Assembly: GCF_900142735.1 (NCBI RefSeq)
Contig: NZ_FRBY01000003.1
Coordinates: forward strand, 124,001-188,000
Reading direction: 5' to 3'
DNA: 64,000 nt
Source of the DNA: Flavobacterium saccharophilum
GTDB lineage: Bacteria; Bacteroidota; Bacteroidia; Flavobacteriales; Flavobacteriaceae
Positions 44,105 to 53,326 of this stretch are shown in pieces (the stretch's first letter is position 1; every line of letters begins with the position of its first letter). Both the position numbers and the translations under genes were made by a program. Under the pieces are notes generated by a model. It ran no database searches. It was not told the DNA's origin and worked only from the letters and a program-made list of their open reading frames with translations.

Positions 44105-44310
44105 AAACCTAAATCTGATAAATAAAGTGATAAATCTTCCTTCGTCTTTTCTCCTGGCTGGATATTCTGGATATCGAATCTTGTCCGATTCCTTACATTC
44201 TGTTCAGACTCTAAAAGATAAAAGAAAATGAGGCTGTTTCTATCGGCGAATATGTCTCGAAGACTATTTTGAAGCGAACCTGCTCTCATTTTCTTTCACT
44301 TAAAAGTCAA
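44105..44310 (-). ncRNA. Candidate bridge RNA region upstream of the IS110 transposase
   Basis: The region lies 5' of the transposase, the side where IS110-group elements encode their bridge RNA. It contains perfect 12-base inverted repeats AAAGAAAATGAG (44221-44232) and CTCATTTTCTTT (44285-44296) enclosing 52 bases, a size suited to one of the two binding loops. No long gene is present. RNA identity is inferred from position and structure only. Confidence 0.45.
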
Positions 44311-44530
44311 ATTTATCAACTTAAAACATCAAACCAATAACTTTCGCAAACATAGGAGAAGTGAAAATCCTTTTGTGCCGGAGTTCGGCAAAAAAGATTG
44401 CAGCGCATAGAGGGAAATGCTCCTAAAAAATAAAAAAAAATCAGCAGGATAATTCTATGACTGCCAGTACAATTGGAGAAATTGTACAGAAATGAAGTGT
44501 AATATTGAATAAACAAGTCCCCCGCATCCC

Positions 44531-44561
44531 TTGACAGGCCTCTAATTTTTGTCTAATTTTG
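44531..44561 (+). promoter_or_regulatory. Bacteroidetes-type promoter for the DUF6965 gene
   Basis: TTGACA (44531) is followed after a normal spacing by TAATTTTG (44554-44561), matching the flavobacterial TTG...TAnnTTTG promoter. Transcription would begin about five bases later, at or just beside the ATG at 44566, so the mRNA may be leaderless. Confidence 0.5.
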
Positions 44562-44565
44562 TCCC

Positions 44566-44802
44566 ATGACTCCAGAAGAAATAAAACGCTACTTTGAAGC
44601 CACGCCCCCGCCTAAGGAAGTGGATTGGAAACCCTGGGCGAAAATCACAGATTCGCAGGTTTTTCTCAAAAGCTGCTACTCCACTATAAACAATTACAAA
44701 GGAAGTCTTGATATGTGCCCTGCATGGTGGCATTTAAAAGATTTTTACTTACTTGTCAGACGAAGCCCTCAGGAGAATAAAAGTGAGAATCAGCCGGAAT
44801 AA
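44566..44802 (+). CDS. DUF6965-family small protein
   Basis: The 78-residue protein has the typical start MTPEEIKRYFEATPPPKEVDW, a CYSTINNYKGSL middle and a CPAWWHLKDFYLLV block. Members are small flavobacterial proteins of unknown function, often in accessory regions. A promoter lies directly ahead of the start. Confidence 0.75.
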   Translation: MTPEEIKRYFEATPPPKEVDWKPWAKITDSQVFLKSCYSTINNYKGSLDMCPAWWHLKDFYLLVRRSPQENKSENQPE

Positions 44803-44906
44803 ATCAAGTGTAACTGTACCTGATGTGACCTTTAAAAAAGTATGAAATTAAGGTCAATTAGCACACTTAATTTAAATCGGATTTTCTTTTAAATTATACC
44901 TAAATA

Positions 44907-45356
44907 TCAGGCCATCAGAATTCTTTTATTGCCTTTCTTAACTGCATACCAATCCAATTGAAATACCTTTAGCAATAATTTTTTTAAATCCGCAAAGGTG
45001 CTGGGTTTAACAGCATACAGGTCGGCACCAAGTTCATAACATAATTCAATATTTTCGGGATTACTGCTTGTAGAGAGCATAACAACCTTGACTCCTTGCA
45101 GATCTCCCTTTGCACTTCGGATTTCCTCAAGGCACTCAAAGCCATTTTTACCAGGCATATTGATATCAAGGAAAATAATTTCCGGAAGTTGCTGTACTGC
45201 CTGTGACAGCATATCGAGAAGTTGGAGTCCGTCGACTGCCGACTCAACAACAACCGACAGATTTAATTCCAGAATGGCATCAAGAAACAACATTCTGTCA
45301 TCCTCATCATCGTCTGCCATAAAAATCGTTCTTTGCGAGTTTTGCTGTTGTACCAT
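44907..45356 (-). CDS. Single-domain response regulator (CheY-like)
   Basis: The 149-residue protein is a receiver domain alone. The acidic pocket MADDDEDD is at residues 13-20, the phosphorylated Asp is at 64 (FLDINMPG), and the switch residues lie around Ser95/Thr96 with Lys117. No histidine kinase or output gene is near, so it is an orphan signal protein; it may act with a kinase elsewhere. Confidence 0.88.
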   Translation of the reverse strand: MVQQQNSQRTIFMADDDEDDRMLFLDAILELNLSVVVESAVDGLQLLDMLSQAVQQLPEIIFLDINMPGKNGFECLEEIRSAKGDLQGVKVVMLSTSSNPENIELCYELGADLYAVKPSTFADLKKLLLKVFQLDWYAVKKGNKRILMA

Positions 45357-45766
45357 AGCTTCTTATTTTATATTGCAGTTCAAGAAAATGGAATCTAAAC
45401 TGGGCATGTTATTAAAAAAACATCAGACTTTATAAAACTTTACACGATCGGATTATATTTTTGGAACATTGAAGCTTTAAATTTAAGAATTTTTCATAAA
45501 TAATTCCCCTTGAAAACGTTATAAAAATATTAAAAAGTAAAAAATCCACTTCGATAAATGAAGGAGTATTTCCGTCGGAATATGTAAAGGATACTATTAA
45601 ATTAGGATGATGTAAATTCTGAATAAAGGGCAAAAAGTCCATTTTTTCCTATTTTGAAATCCCGCATAAAATAAGATATTTTTAATTTTGTTATCATTTA
45701 TAACATAATTTATTTTACAAATTGTTCCAATCTATACTAATTTTGACCTGTATAAAGAAAAGGATT
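45357..45766. other. 410-base AT-rich intergenic region upstream of dinB
   Basis: No credible gene is seen. A -7-like element TAATTTTG lies at 45738-45745, 22 bases before the dinB start, which may be the dinB promoter; its -33 element is weak. Confidence 0.4.
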
Positions 45767-46948
45767 ATGAGCAGGGCAATTGTACATATTGATATGAATA
45801 CGTTTTTCGTTTCGTGCGAAAGGCTTACCAATTCTGAGCTTAACGGCATTCCATTGATTATAGGAGGAGGCGAAAGAGGCGTAGTGGCTTCCTGTTCTTA
45901 TGAAGCACGTCGTTTTGGCGTGCGTTCCGCCATGCCCATTCATATGGCGATGAAGCTTTGTCCGCAGGCCAAGATTATGAAAGGCGATATGGAATTATAC
46001 TCAAGGCTTTCACACGACATCACGGAAATTATTCAGGAGAAAGCCCCGGTAGTGGAAAAGGCAAGCATTGATGAATTTTACCTTGACATTACCGGAATTG
46101 ATAAATTCTACGGCAGCTATAAATGGACTAATGAACTAGCACATCGGATCACCGAGCAAACCGGCCTTCCACTCACCTTTGCCCTTTCGGTCAATAAGAC
46201 CGTTTCCAAAATCGGCACCGGTGAAGGAAAGCAGAAGCAGAACCTTGAGATACCCGAACATCTGGTCCAGTCTTTTCTAAATCCGCTATCCATCCAGAAA
46301 ATCCCAATGGTAGGAGAGAAAACTTTCCAGCTGCTCTCGCGCATCGGGATCAGGACCATCAAAACCCTTTCAGAAATGCCGGTGGAACCACTACAGCAGA
46401 TGATAGGAAAAAACGGAATAGAACTGTGGAAAAAGGCCAATGGCATTGATAATAATCCCGTAGAACCCTATACCGAGCGAAAGTCAATTTCCACCGAACA
46501 TACCTTTTCCCAGGATACAATTGATGTTGCGAAATTAAACAGGCTGCTGCAGGGAATGGTGGAGAAACTGGCTTACCAGCTGCGCTCTGAAGAGTGGCTG
46601 ACTTCCACTGTCACAGTCAAGATCCGATACGCCAACTTTGATACCGAAACCAAACAGTCCAGGGTCGCCTACACATCGGCCGATCATATACTGACGGGGA
46701 CCGTAACGGATTTGTTCAACAAATTATATCAGAGAAGAATGAGACTGCGCCTTATTGGGGTGCGCTTTAGCGGACTGGTACGGGGAACGTATCAGATTGA
46801 TATTTTTCAGGATACCGAAGAAATGCTGGCACTCTATCAGGCCATGGACAGAATGAAAAACCGCTATGGATTTGATGCCGTAATGCGATGTGCCGGAGCG
46901 TCTTTTAAGCCCAACAATAAAAATGAAATTTTAAAACGTAAATCTTAA
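45767..46948 (+). CDS. dinB: Y-family DNA polymerase IV (DinB)
   Basis: The ATG at 45767 gives the normal start MSRAIVHIDMNTFFVSCE and a 393-residue protein; an in-frame TTG 15 codons upstream is less likely. The catalytic carboxylates lie in HIDMNTFFVSCE and KASIDEFYLDIT, followed by the thumb and little-finger domains (VEPYTERKSISTEHTFSQD). It would copy past damaged bases. It is four bases before dnaE, so they are one operon, a lesion-bypass pair. Confidence 0.93.
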   Translation: MSRAIVHIDMNTFFVSCERLTNSELNGIPLIIGGGERGVVASCSYEARRFGVRSAMPIHMAMKLCPQAKIMKGDMELYSRLSHDITEIIQEKAPVVEKASIDEFYLDITGIDKFYGSYKWTNELAHRITEQTGLPLTFALSVNKTVSKIGTGEGKQKQNLEIPEHLVQSFLNPLSIQKIPMVGEKTFQLLSRIGIRTIKTLSEMPVEPLQQMIGKNGIELWKKANGIDNNPVEPYTERKSISTEHTFSQDTIDVAKLNRLLQGMVEKLAYQLRSEEWLTSTVTVKIRYANFDTETKQSRVAYTSADHILTGTVTDLFNKLYQRRMRLRLIGVRFSGLVRGTYQIDIFQDTEEMLALYQAMDRMKNRYGFDAVMRCAGASFKPNNKNEILKRKS

Positions 46949-46952
46949 TTCC

Positions 46953-49900
46953 ATGTACCTTAACTGCCATTCCTTTCACTCCCTCCGTTATGGCACTATT
47001 CCGGTTGAAGAGCTGGTGCAGCAGGCATCATCTTTTGGTGTTAAGGCTATGGCCCTTACCGATATCAATACCGTTACTGGAATTTATGAGTTTATAAAAC
47101 TCTGCCTTGCAGCAGGAATAAAACCCCTTGTAGGTATGGAATTCCGCTCGGAGCACCAGCTTCGTTATATAGCACTTGCCAAAAATGCACAGGGACTTGC
47201 AGAAATGAACTATTTTCTAACACAGCATAACTTTCAAAATATTGTATTGGGGCAATTTGCCCCTGATTTTAAGCATGTTTTTATCATTTATCCTTTGGAA
47301 AATGCGCCCTCTGTCCTGAAAGAAAATGAATATATCGGTATTCGTCCTGACCAGCTGCAAAAATTGGTGTTATCCAATTGGAAAGACAGACAGCAAAAAA
47401 TGGTTGTGCTGCAGCCAGTAGTTTTCCGAACTAAAAGAGAATACAACCTGCACAGGATACTTCGAGCTGTGGACCTCAATGAGCTTTTATCAAAACTGAC
47501 TCAGGATGATTTTTGTAAAAAAAGCGACCTTATGATACCTCCCGATCAGCTACTTGAATGGTACAAAGACTATCCCCATATTATTGAGAACACAGAAAGA
47601 ATAATTCAGGACTGCAATTTTAATTATGAATTCCAGATACCAAGGAATAAAAAGTATTATACCAAAGACAAGAAAGGTGATATTAATTTATTGACAACAC
47701 TTGCATATGAGGGTCTGATTTGGAGATACGGCCCTCAAAATAAGGCCGCAAAAGCCAGGGTTGAAAAAGAGCTCAAAGTTATCAATGATCTTGATTTCAG
47801 CGGATATTTCCTTATTACCTGGGACATCATCCGCTACAGTAACAGCAGGGGATTTCTTCATATTGGCCGCGGTAGCGGTGCCAACAGCATAATTGCCTAC
47901 TGCCTTGGCATAACAGATATATGCCCTTTGGAACTCGATTTATATTTCGAGCGTTTCTTGAATGAAAACCGAAAAAGCCCTCCTGATTTCGATATTGACT
48001 GGTCATGGAAAGAGCGTGACGTCATCCTAAAATACATCTTTGACCGCTACGGTTATGAGCATGTGGCATTTTGCGGCACAAACGTAGAATTCAAATACCG
48101 GTCTATTTTCCGAGAAGTCGGAAAAGTATTCGGGCTGCCAAAGGACGAATTGGACCTGCTGGCCAAAAACCCAATGAAAATGCACCAGACCAATGAAATT
48201 GTAAAATTGGTACAGCAATATGGGATGATGCTAGAAAAATATCCCAACATGAGAAGTATGCACTCCTGCGGTATTTTAATTTCCGAAGAGCCACTCACCA
48301 ATTATACACCGCTGGAAATGCCGCCAAAGGGTTTTCCGATTGTGCTTTTTGATATGCATACGGCAGAAGATATCGGCTTTGAAAAATTTGACATCCTAAG
48401 CCAGAGAGGGATTGGCCATATTGACGATACAGTTAAACTAATTGAGAAAAACAGAGGGCTTCGAATCAATATCCGGGACACCTCATTGTCCAAAAACGAG
48501 CAGTCAGCCAACATGTTTCTGGCAGAGGGAAAGACAATTGGATGCTTTTATATTGAAAGCCCGGCAATGCGTGGCCTTCTGCGACGTTTGAAATGCGATA
48601 ATTATAAAACCCTTGTGGCAGCATCTTCTATAATACGACCTGGAGTTGCACAATCCGGTATGATGAAAGAATATATCTTTCGGCACAATAACCCATCAAA
48701 ATTTGAATATTTCCATCCCGTTTTCCAGCAGCAGCTTGGGGAAACATACGGCATTATGGTTTATCAGGAGGATGTTATAAAAATTGCACTGCACTACGGC
48801 GGGCTATCAGCCGCGGATGGTGATATCCTGCGCAGGGCAATGTCCGGAAAGGGAAGATCCAAGGCAGCACTGCAAAAAGTGAAAGATGATTTCTTTATTT
48901 CCTGCGCCGCAAAAGGACATCCCGAGGCGCTTAGTCAGGAAATTTACCGCCAGATTGAGTCCTTTGCCGGATACTCATTCTGCAAGGCACACTCCGCCTC
49001 TTATGCTGTGGAAAGTTATCAGAGCCTTTATCTAAAAGTGCACTACCCTATTGAATTTATGGTAGCAGTAATAAATAATCAGGGAGGGTTTTACAGGACA
49101 GAAATTTACATCCACGAGGCAAGAATGGCCGGCGCAGTTGTTCATAACCCTTGTGTAAACAAAAGTGAGTATGAAACTGCCTTGTATGGCAGTGATATCT
49201 ATCTGGGATTTATGCATCTTTTAAACATTGATTCAAAGCTCGCACAGTTTATCTCCCTTGAGCGCAGCAAAAACGGTGAATATCTCTCTCTGGAAGATTT
49301 CATAAACAGGGTCCCAATGGGAATTGAGAACATTAAAGTACTGATTTTTATCGGTGCCTTCCGCTTTACAGGTCAAACCAAAAACCAGCTTTTGGTACTC
49401 GTAAGTTTACTATTAAATAATTTTAAGCCCGCCAATCGTGGTTTGATGCTGCTTCAGGAACCTGCCAAGGAATTTAAACTCCCCGTTTTGGAACGCTCTG
49501 TTTTTGAAGATGCATTTGATGAGATTGAACTTCTAAATTTTCCGGTTTCCTGTACTGTTTTTGATCTATTGCAGACCAGACACCGTGGTGACGTACTGGT
49601 TAAAGATCTTTTGAAGCATTTTAAAAAGCAGGTAAGGATGCTTGCCTATTTAATTTCCACAAAACAGGTGCCCACAAAAAGAGGAAATATGTATTTCGGA
49701 ACTTGGATTGATGTTGAAGGTGCTTACTTTGACACGGCACATTTTCCTGACAGTCTCGTCCAATATCCTTTTCAGGGGGGCGGATGTTACCTGCTTTTGG
49801 GAACTGTAGAAATTGATTATCATTTTCCAACTATAACGATAAACAAAATGGCCAAAATGCCATTTGTTCCCGATCCGAGATATATGGATTCAGACAAACG

Positions 49901-50006
49901 GTTTGTCACTCAGAACCAGATTAAGCAGGACATCAGCAGTACGGATCGGAAACCCTATCCGCAGGAACACGAAATTAACCTGCCGCGTCATCGGATGAAA
50001 TTTTGA
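46953..50006 (+). CDS. dnaE: DNA polymerase III alpha subunit, DnaE/ImuC-like, element-borne
   Basis: The 1017-residue protein is shorter than housekeeping alpha subunits and fits the error-prone ImuC/DnaE2-like group. The N-terminal PHP domain is degenerate (CHSFHS kept; ALTDINTV with Ile where His is usual). The palm motif PDFDIDW carries two catalytic aspartates, and GYSFCKAHSASYAVESYQS and DGDILRRAMSGKG are kept. Coupled to dinB and followed by a SRAP gene, it looks like a mutagenic translesion cassette. A duplicate chromosomal dnaE is expected elsewhere. Confidence 0.9.
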   Translation: MYLNCHSFHSLRYGTIPVEELVQQASSFGVKAMALTDINTVTGIYEFIKLCLAAGIKPLVGMEFRSEHQLRYIALAKNAQGLAEMNYFLTQHNFQNIVLGQFAPDFKHVFIIYPLENAPSVLKENEYIGIRPDQLQKLVLSNWKDRQQKMVVLQPVVFRTKREYNLHRILRAVDLNELLSKLTQDDFCKKSDLMIPPDQLLEWYKDYPHIIENTERIIQDCNFNYEFQIPRNKKYYTKDKKGDINLLTTLAYEGLIWRYGPQNKAAKARVEKELKVINDLDFSGYFLITWDIIRYSNSRGFLHIGRGSGANSIIAYCLGITDICPLELDLYFERFLNENRKSPPDFDIDWSWKERDVILKYIFDRYGYEHVAFCGTNVEFKYRSIFREVGKVFGLPKDELDLLAKNPMKMHQTNEIVKLVQQYGMMLEKYPNMRSMHSCGILISEEPLTNYTPLEMPPKGFPIVLFDMHTAEDIGFEKFDILSQRGIGHIDDTVKLIEKNRGLRINIRDTSLSKNEQSANMFLAEGKTIGCFYIESPAMRGLLRRLKCDNYKTLVAASSIIRPGVAQSGMMKEYIFRHNNPSKFEYFHPVFQQQLGETYGIMVYQEDVIKIALHYGGLSAADGDILRRAMSGKGRSKAALQKVKDDFFISCAAKGHPEALSQEIYRQIESFAGYSFCKAHSASYAVESYQSLYLKVHYPIEFMVAVINNQGGFYRTEIYIHEARMAGAVVHNPCVNKSEYETALYGSDIYLGFMHLLNIDSKLAQFISLERSKNGEYLSLEDFINRVPMGIENIKVLIFIGAFRFTGQTKNQLLVLVSLLLNNFKPANRGLMLLQEPAKEFKLPVLERSVFEDAFDEIELLNFPVSCTVFDLLQTRHRGDVLVKDLLKHFKKQVRMLAYLISTKQVPTKRGNMYFGTWIDVEGAYFDTAHFPDSLVQYPFQGGGCYLLLGTVEIDYHFPTITINKMAKMPFVPDPRYMDSDKRFVTQNQIKQDISSTDRKPYPQEHEINLPRHRMKF

Positions 50007-50037
50007 TTTTTTATTTATGTAAAGTCCCAATTATGAA

Positions 50038-50226
50038 CTAATTTTGATAGAATGTGAAAAATATGAAGATGACAATAATAAAGAGGACTAACAGTTTATT
50101 GCTGTTTTTCTGGTGAAGATTATTTTTTCTTTGTTGATTTTCCAAAAGCAGTTTTTCAATGCGCCTTACGTCAAATTGATACCGATTTATCACTACAATT
50201 TTTGTGGCAAATCTATCACAGGGCAA
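50038..50226 (-). CDS. Possible small single-helix membrane protein
   Basis: The 62-codon frame ends in a convincing membrane helix (KLLVLFIIVIFIFFTFY) preceded by a charged helix (RRIEKLLLENQQRKNNLHQKN). It is divergent from the SRAP gene. The start is uncertain and there is no family to support it, so it is listed as a possibility only. Confidence 0.35.
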   Translation of the reverse strand: MPCDRFATKIVVINRYQFDVRRIEKLLLENQQRKNNLHQKNSNKLLVLFIIVIFIFFTFYQN

Positions 50227-50300
50227 TTGACAAAACTGCCCAAATAAAGTTTAATAGTATTAAAATAAGGTGTTTTCACACTATAATAATCAAAAAAATT

Positions 50301-50924
50301 ATGTGTTACTATGTTCAGCAGTCGGCGGCAATTGAAAATGTAAAACGACGTTTTAATGCAGAAGTGGATAACGAGGAAACTTATCTTCAGTCAGATTTTA
50401 TAAATGGATTCGCGCATCCTAATATCCCAATAATCCTCAATTCCTCACCCGGTTTAATTACAACGGACTATACGTGGGGACTACTGCCATCATGGGCAAA
50501 AGATATTGAATTTAGAAAAAACACACTCAATGCGAGGATTGAATCCATAGACGAAAAAGCATCTTTTAAAAATATAACACACAACCGCTGTCTCATAATT
50601 GCTTCTGCCTATTATGAATGGCATTGGAATGATGAAAAAGGAAAAAGCAAAGATAAATACCAGATCAACTCGCAGGATGATGAAATTTTCACCTTCGCAG
50701 GGTTGTATTCCTCGTGGACAGATCCTGTTTCAAATGAAATAAAAAACACCTATACAATGGTAACCACAAAGGCAAATAAAATAATGTCCTATGTACACAA
50801 CCATAAATACCGAATGCCTATAATGCTTAAAAGAAATGATGAATCGGCATGGCTGGACGGGTCTGTTAAAATTGAAGATTTTGCATTTCCATATGAAGGA
50901 AATCTTATCGCATTTCAAGTTTAA
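50301..50924 (+). CDS. SRAP/HMCES-family abasic-site-binding protein (YedK-like)
   Basis: The start at 50301 was chosen because it places cysteine at position 2 (MCYY), the residue that forms the DNA-protein crosslink with abasic sites after Met removal. The 207-residue protein also carries NARIESI, then RCLIIASAYYEW and MPIMLKRND motifs of the family. It would shield abasic sites in single-stranded DNA. Its place after dinB-dnaE suggests a shared role in replication of damaged DNA, although a 294-base gap separates them. Confidence 0.9.
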   Translation: MCYYVQQSAAIENVKRRFNAEVDNEETYLQSDFINGFAHPNIPIILNSSPGLITTDYTWGLLPSWAKDIEFRKNTLNARIESIDEKASFKNITHNRCLIIASAYYEWHWNDEKGKSKDKYQINSQDDEIFTFAGLYSSWTDPVSNEIKNTYTMVTTKANKIMSYVHNHKYRMPIMLKRNDESAWLDGSVKIEDFAFPYEGNLIAFQV

Positions 50925-50935
50925 AAAATATAGCC

Positions 50936-51382
50936 ATGGAAGAAATTGATTATTTTAAAGGAGTTACCAATCAGCAGTTTATTGATTACTATAAATTGGA
51001 TTTGTATTCGCGTATGGAAATTACCCTTTACACCTATCCCAATGAGATGACTGAGGATGGCCTTTTTCCTTGGGAACACTTCAACAGATGTGAGGGAATT
51101 CTATATGAATACCTGTACAACGCCTATCCTGAAGCGCAATTTCAAAGATGGGAACAGCAAAAGAGTGAAGAACAAGCAATTTCAAACTCAGATGACCAGC
51201 AATCACATTCGGACCAAATCGAAATTGAACCAACTGCTGAACAAAAAGCTGAAAGCTATAAAATGGAGCAGGAAAACCGCAATACAATTGTAAGGGCAAA
51301 AATGCAGGAACTAAACGCTGAACTCACCAAAATACAGGATGATTATCTTGAGAACGTAAAACTTACTTTTATTGATTTATAA
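50936..51382 (+). CDS. Unknown acidic helical protein downstream of the SRAP gene
   Basis: The 148-residue protein starts 11 bases after the SRAP gene and is probably cotranscribed. The N-terminal ~80 residues look globular (NQQFIDYYKLDLYSRMEITLY) and the C-terminal part is a charged coiled coil (EQKAESYKMEQENRNTIVRAKMQ). No motif identifies it. Confidence 0.65.
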   Translation: MEEIDYFKGVTNQQFIDYYKLDLYSRMEITLYTYPNEMTEDGLFPWEHFNRCEGILYEYLYNAYPEAQFQRWEQQKSEEQAISNSDDQQSHSDQIEIEPTAEQKAESYKMEQENRNTIVRAKMQELNAELTKIQDDYLENVKLTFIDL

Positions 51383-51453
51383 TCAAAAAGTTAATCGAGG
51401 TGACCCTTCATTGTCTTCTTGCAAATAATTCGATGCTAATTTGATTGAAAGTT

Positions 51454-51897
51454 TCACAAATTACTTTTTTGAGATAGCAGTATTGCCATAGTTTTTTCAT
51501 CAACCGATCCCTGATAATATCTTTCTAATACTTTCTGGAAAACAGGATTTGTATTTTGTACCTGGCAAAAGAGGGTCATAGAGGATTTAAGTTTTCTCTG
51601 GTCAGGTTTACCAAAAATTTCCATGGCTGTTTTTCCCTGTTGAGAAAGAACCGCCAATGAAATTTCAATTAGGCGTCCTCCGAGCATTGGATCACTTAAA
51701 TATTGCTCGGCTTCCTTTAGGTCCTTAATCCCGTAATACACATTAAAGTCGGTAAATCCCAGACCTCTGATTTGAGGAAAAACAAACCACATCCAGTGAC
51801 TTTGCTTCCTCCCGTTTTTGATTTCATTTAAAGCCTGGTGGTAAACATACTGCTGCGCCGTAACAAATCTCTCTATTCCATCATCAAGGTTCATCAC
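51454..51897 (-). CDS. DUF1810-family protein
   Basis: The 147-residue protein has the DUF1810 pattern: NGRKQSHWMWFVFPQIRGLG, DPMLGGRLIEISLAVL and FGKPDQRKLKSSMTLFCQV. The family is widespread and its molecular role is not settled. It is four bases downstream of another unknown gene, in the same direction. Confidence 0.87.
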   Translation of the reverse strand: MMNLDDGIERFVTAQQYVYHQALNEIKNGRKQSHWMWFVFPQIRGLGFTDFNVYYGIKDLKEAEQYLSDPMLGGRLIEISLAVLSQQGKTAMEIFGKPDQRKLKSSMTLFCQVQNTNPVFQKVLERYYQGSVDEKTMAILLSQKSNL

Positions 51898-51900
51898 TGC

Positions 51901-52308
51901 TTATTTTTTATCATTTAATAGTATTTCCTGATACATTAATTCAATTGTAACTTCTTTTTTGCTCACTCCTTCTTCAACAAAGATTGTAGCCCATCTGGGC
52001 TGGAAATTACTAACTAAGTAATGGAAAGCACTTAAAATCTCCTCCGGGCTGCTTTCCAAATCAATCCCTAAATTTTTTTCATAGCCAATAATGCGATAGA
52101 AAATCCCATTTTCTAAAAGTTCATCCTGACCATCTGCTGTATTGTCGGGAGCAAGTCCAAAGTAGAAAATTTCTGTTTTCTTGTTAGATAATAAATCAGT
52201 CAAGTCAGAGCGAACCGTCAAAAACAAAGTCTCGTCCCTCATATTATAAGGAACATCCAAATCGGTAGCTTTAATGGTGAGCGCTAAATCTTCAAAATGT
52301 AATTCCAT
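51901..52308 (-). CDS. Unknown 135-residue protein
   Basis: The soluble protein has alternating strands (LALTIKATDLDVPY; TLFLTVRSDLTDLL; IFYFGLAPDN) and no clear motif. It precedes the DUF1810 gene by three bases and follows another unknown gene by about 70 bases, so three small minus-strand genes may form one operon. Confidence 0.6.
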   Translation of the reverse strand: MELHFEDLALTIKATDLDVPYNMRDETLFLTVRSDLTDLLSNKKTEIFYFGLAPDNTADGQDELLENGIFYRIIGYEKNLGIDLESSPEEILSAFHYLVSNFQPRWATIFVEEGVSKKEVTIELMYQEILLNDKK

Positions 52309-52379
52309 AAATTGATCAATAATGAGATTCCCAAACTAACAAAAAATCAATTATTAAGAGTTCTGTAAATTAGTACAAA

Positions 52380-52844
52380 TCAATCAAGAATACCTTTCCC
52401 AAATACTTTTTCAACTTGAAAGATATATGTTTTTAGTATCGGTGTTGCTAAAAAAAATCGGCTCACTGCTGCCGCTGTGGCATCTGTTTTCTGATTGTCA
52501 AAGGAACGTTCTAAAAGTGCTGTATAATCCCCAAGTTGGCTTTCATCCAATACTTTTCGTAAATTTCTCTCGGTATTGATAAAGGATTTTAACATGGGAA
52601 AATCATTATTATTATCCTTTTCATATCTTTCAACACCATATTTTACATCTACGAACTCCTTTTTGAATAAACTTAAAACGGTTGATAAATTATGTCCATA
52701 GAAAATATTAGGTATCAGGCCCACTTTATAATTGGCATAATGCTCCTCCGAAGCCATTCCACTTGCCAGGTACTTTTCAAAGGTTTGAATTCGATATATA
52801 TAATCTGTATTAAAAAAATTCGTGTCTTGATAATCAATATTCAT
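52380..52844 (-). CDS. Unknown 154-residue protein
   Basis: No signal peptide or motif is visible. The sequence is rich in Asn/Phe/Tyr (NIDYQDTNFFNTDYIYRIQ) and helical in its second half (RNLRKVLDESQLGDYTALLERSF). It lies upstream of the two small minus-strand genes. It may be cotranscribed with them. Confidence 0.6.
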   Translation of the reverse strand: MNIDYQDTNFFNTDYIYRIQTFEKYLASGMASEEHYANYKVGLIPNIFYGHNLSTVLSLFKKEFVDVKYGVERYEKDNNNDFPMLKSFINTERNLRKVLDESQLGDYTALLERSFDNQKTDATAAAVSRFFLATPILKTYIFQVEKVFGKGILD

Positions 52845-53326
52845 ATCATAAAATATTTAAAGGTATAAGTAAATTTAAACATAAAAGTAGCTAAATTTTA
52901 AAATGCACGGGTGGATTATAAAAGTTTTTGGAAGTAAGTAACAATATCTTTGTGAGAGAATTGCGAAAGTGGTACTAAAAAAACTGAAAATTCAGTATCG
53001 GTTAAAACATAACTTTTGGGCTTGACCGTGCGGTACTCCATGACAAAACAGGCTCTTCCGCCACATTTAGCCCCGATAAAAGTAAAATACTCTTTGCCGC
53101 GGCCTGGCCCAAAAGATTGGAAATTATAGCAGGAAGAACTCCTAAAAAATGATTAATCTGATATCTATCCAATATTACTATGATCAGAATATGGTTTTCT
53201 ATTGCACGAAAACCTGCTGTTAAGTTTTTATGAATTTGGCAATACCACGCATGAAAAGCTGCTGACTTTTTGAAGAAAATGCTTTTCATGAATGTTTCAG
53301 CTTTACCTCTGATCCATCAACGGCCT

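Larger units (their letters stand above)
43073..44310 (-). mobile_element. IS110-type insertion sequence, approximate extent
   Basis: The element contains the transposase and at least the upstream non-coding end. Exact ends cannot be read because IS110 elements lack terminal inverted repeats; the values given cover the gene and the structured upstream segment. The insertion has landed after the PLD gene without cutting it. Confidence 0.6.

Noticed and set aside
45430..45642. A 70-codon minus-strand frame upstream of dinB
   Set aside because: AT-rich and Phe/Ile-rich without a motif or start signal; likely chance.
53002..53289. A 95-codon minus-strand frame in the gap before the 82-residue gene
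   Set aside because: Its composition is plausible, but there is no family, no start context and no neighbour to support it; it may be a relic.
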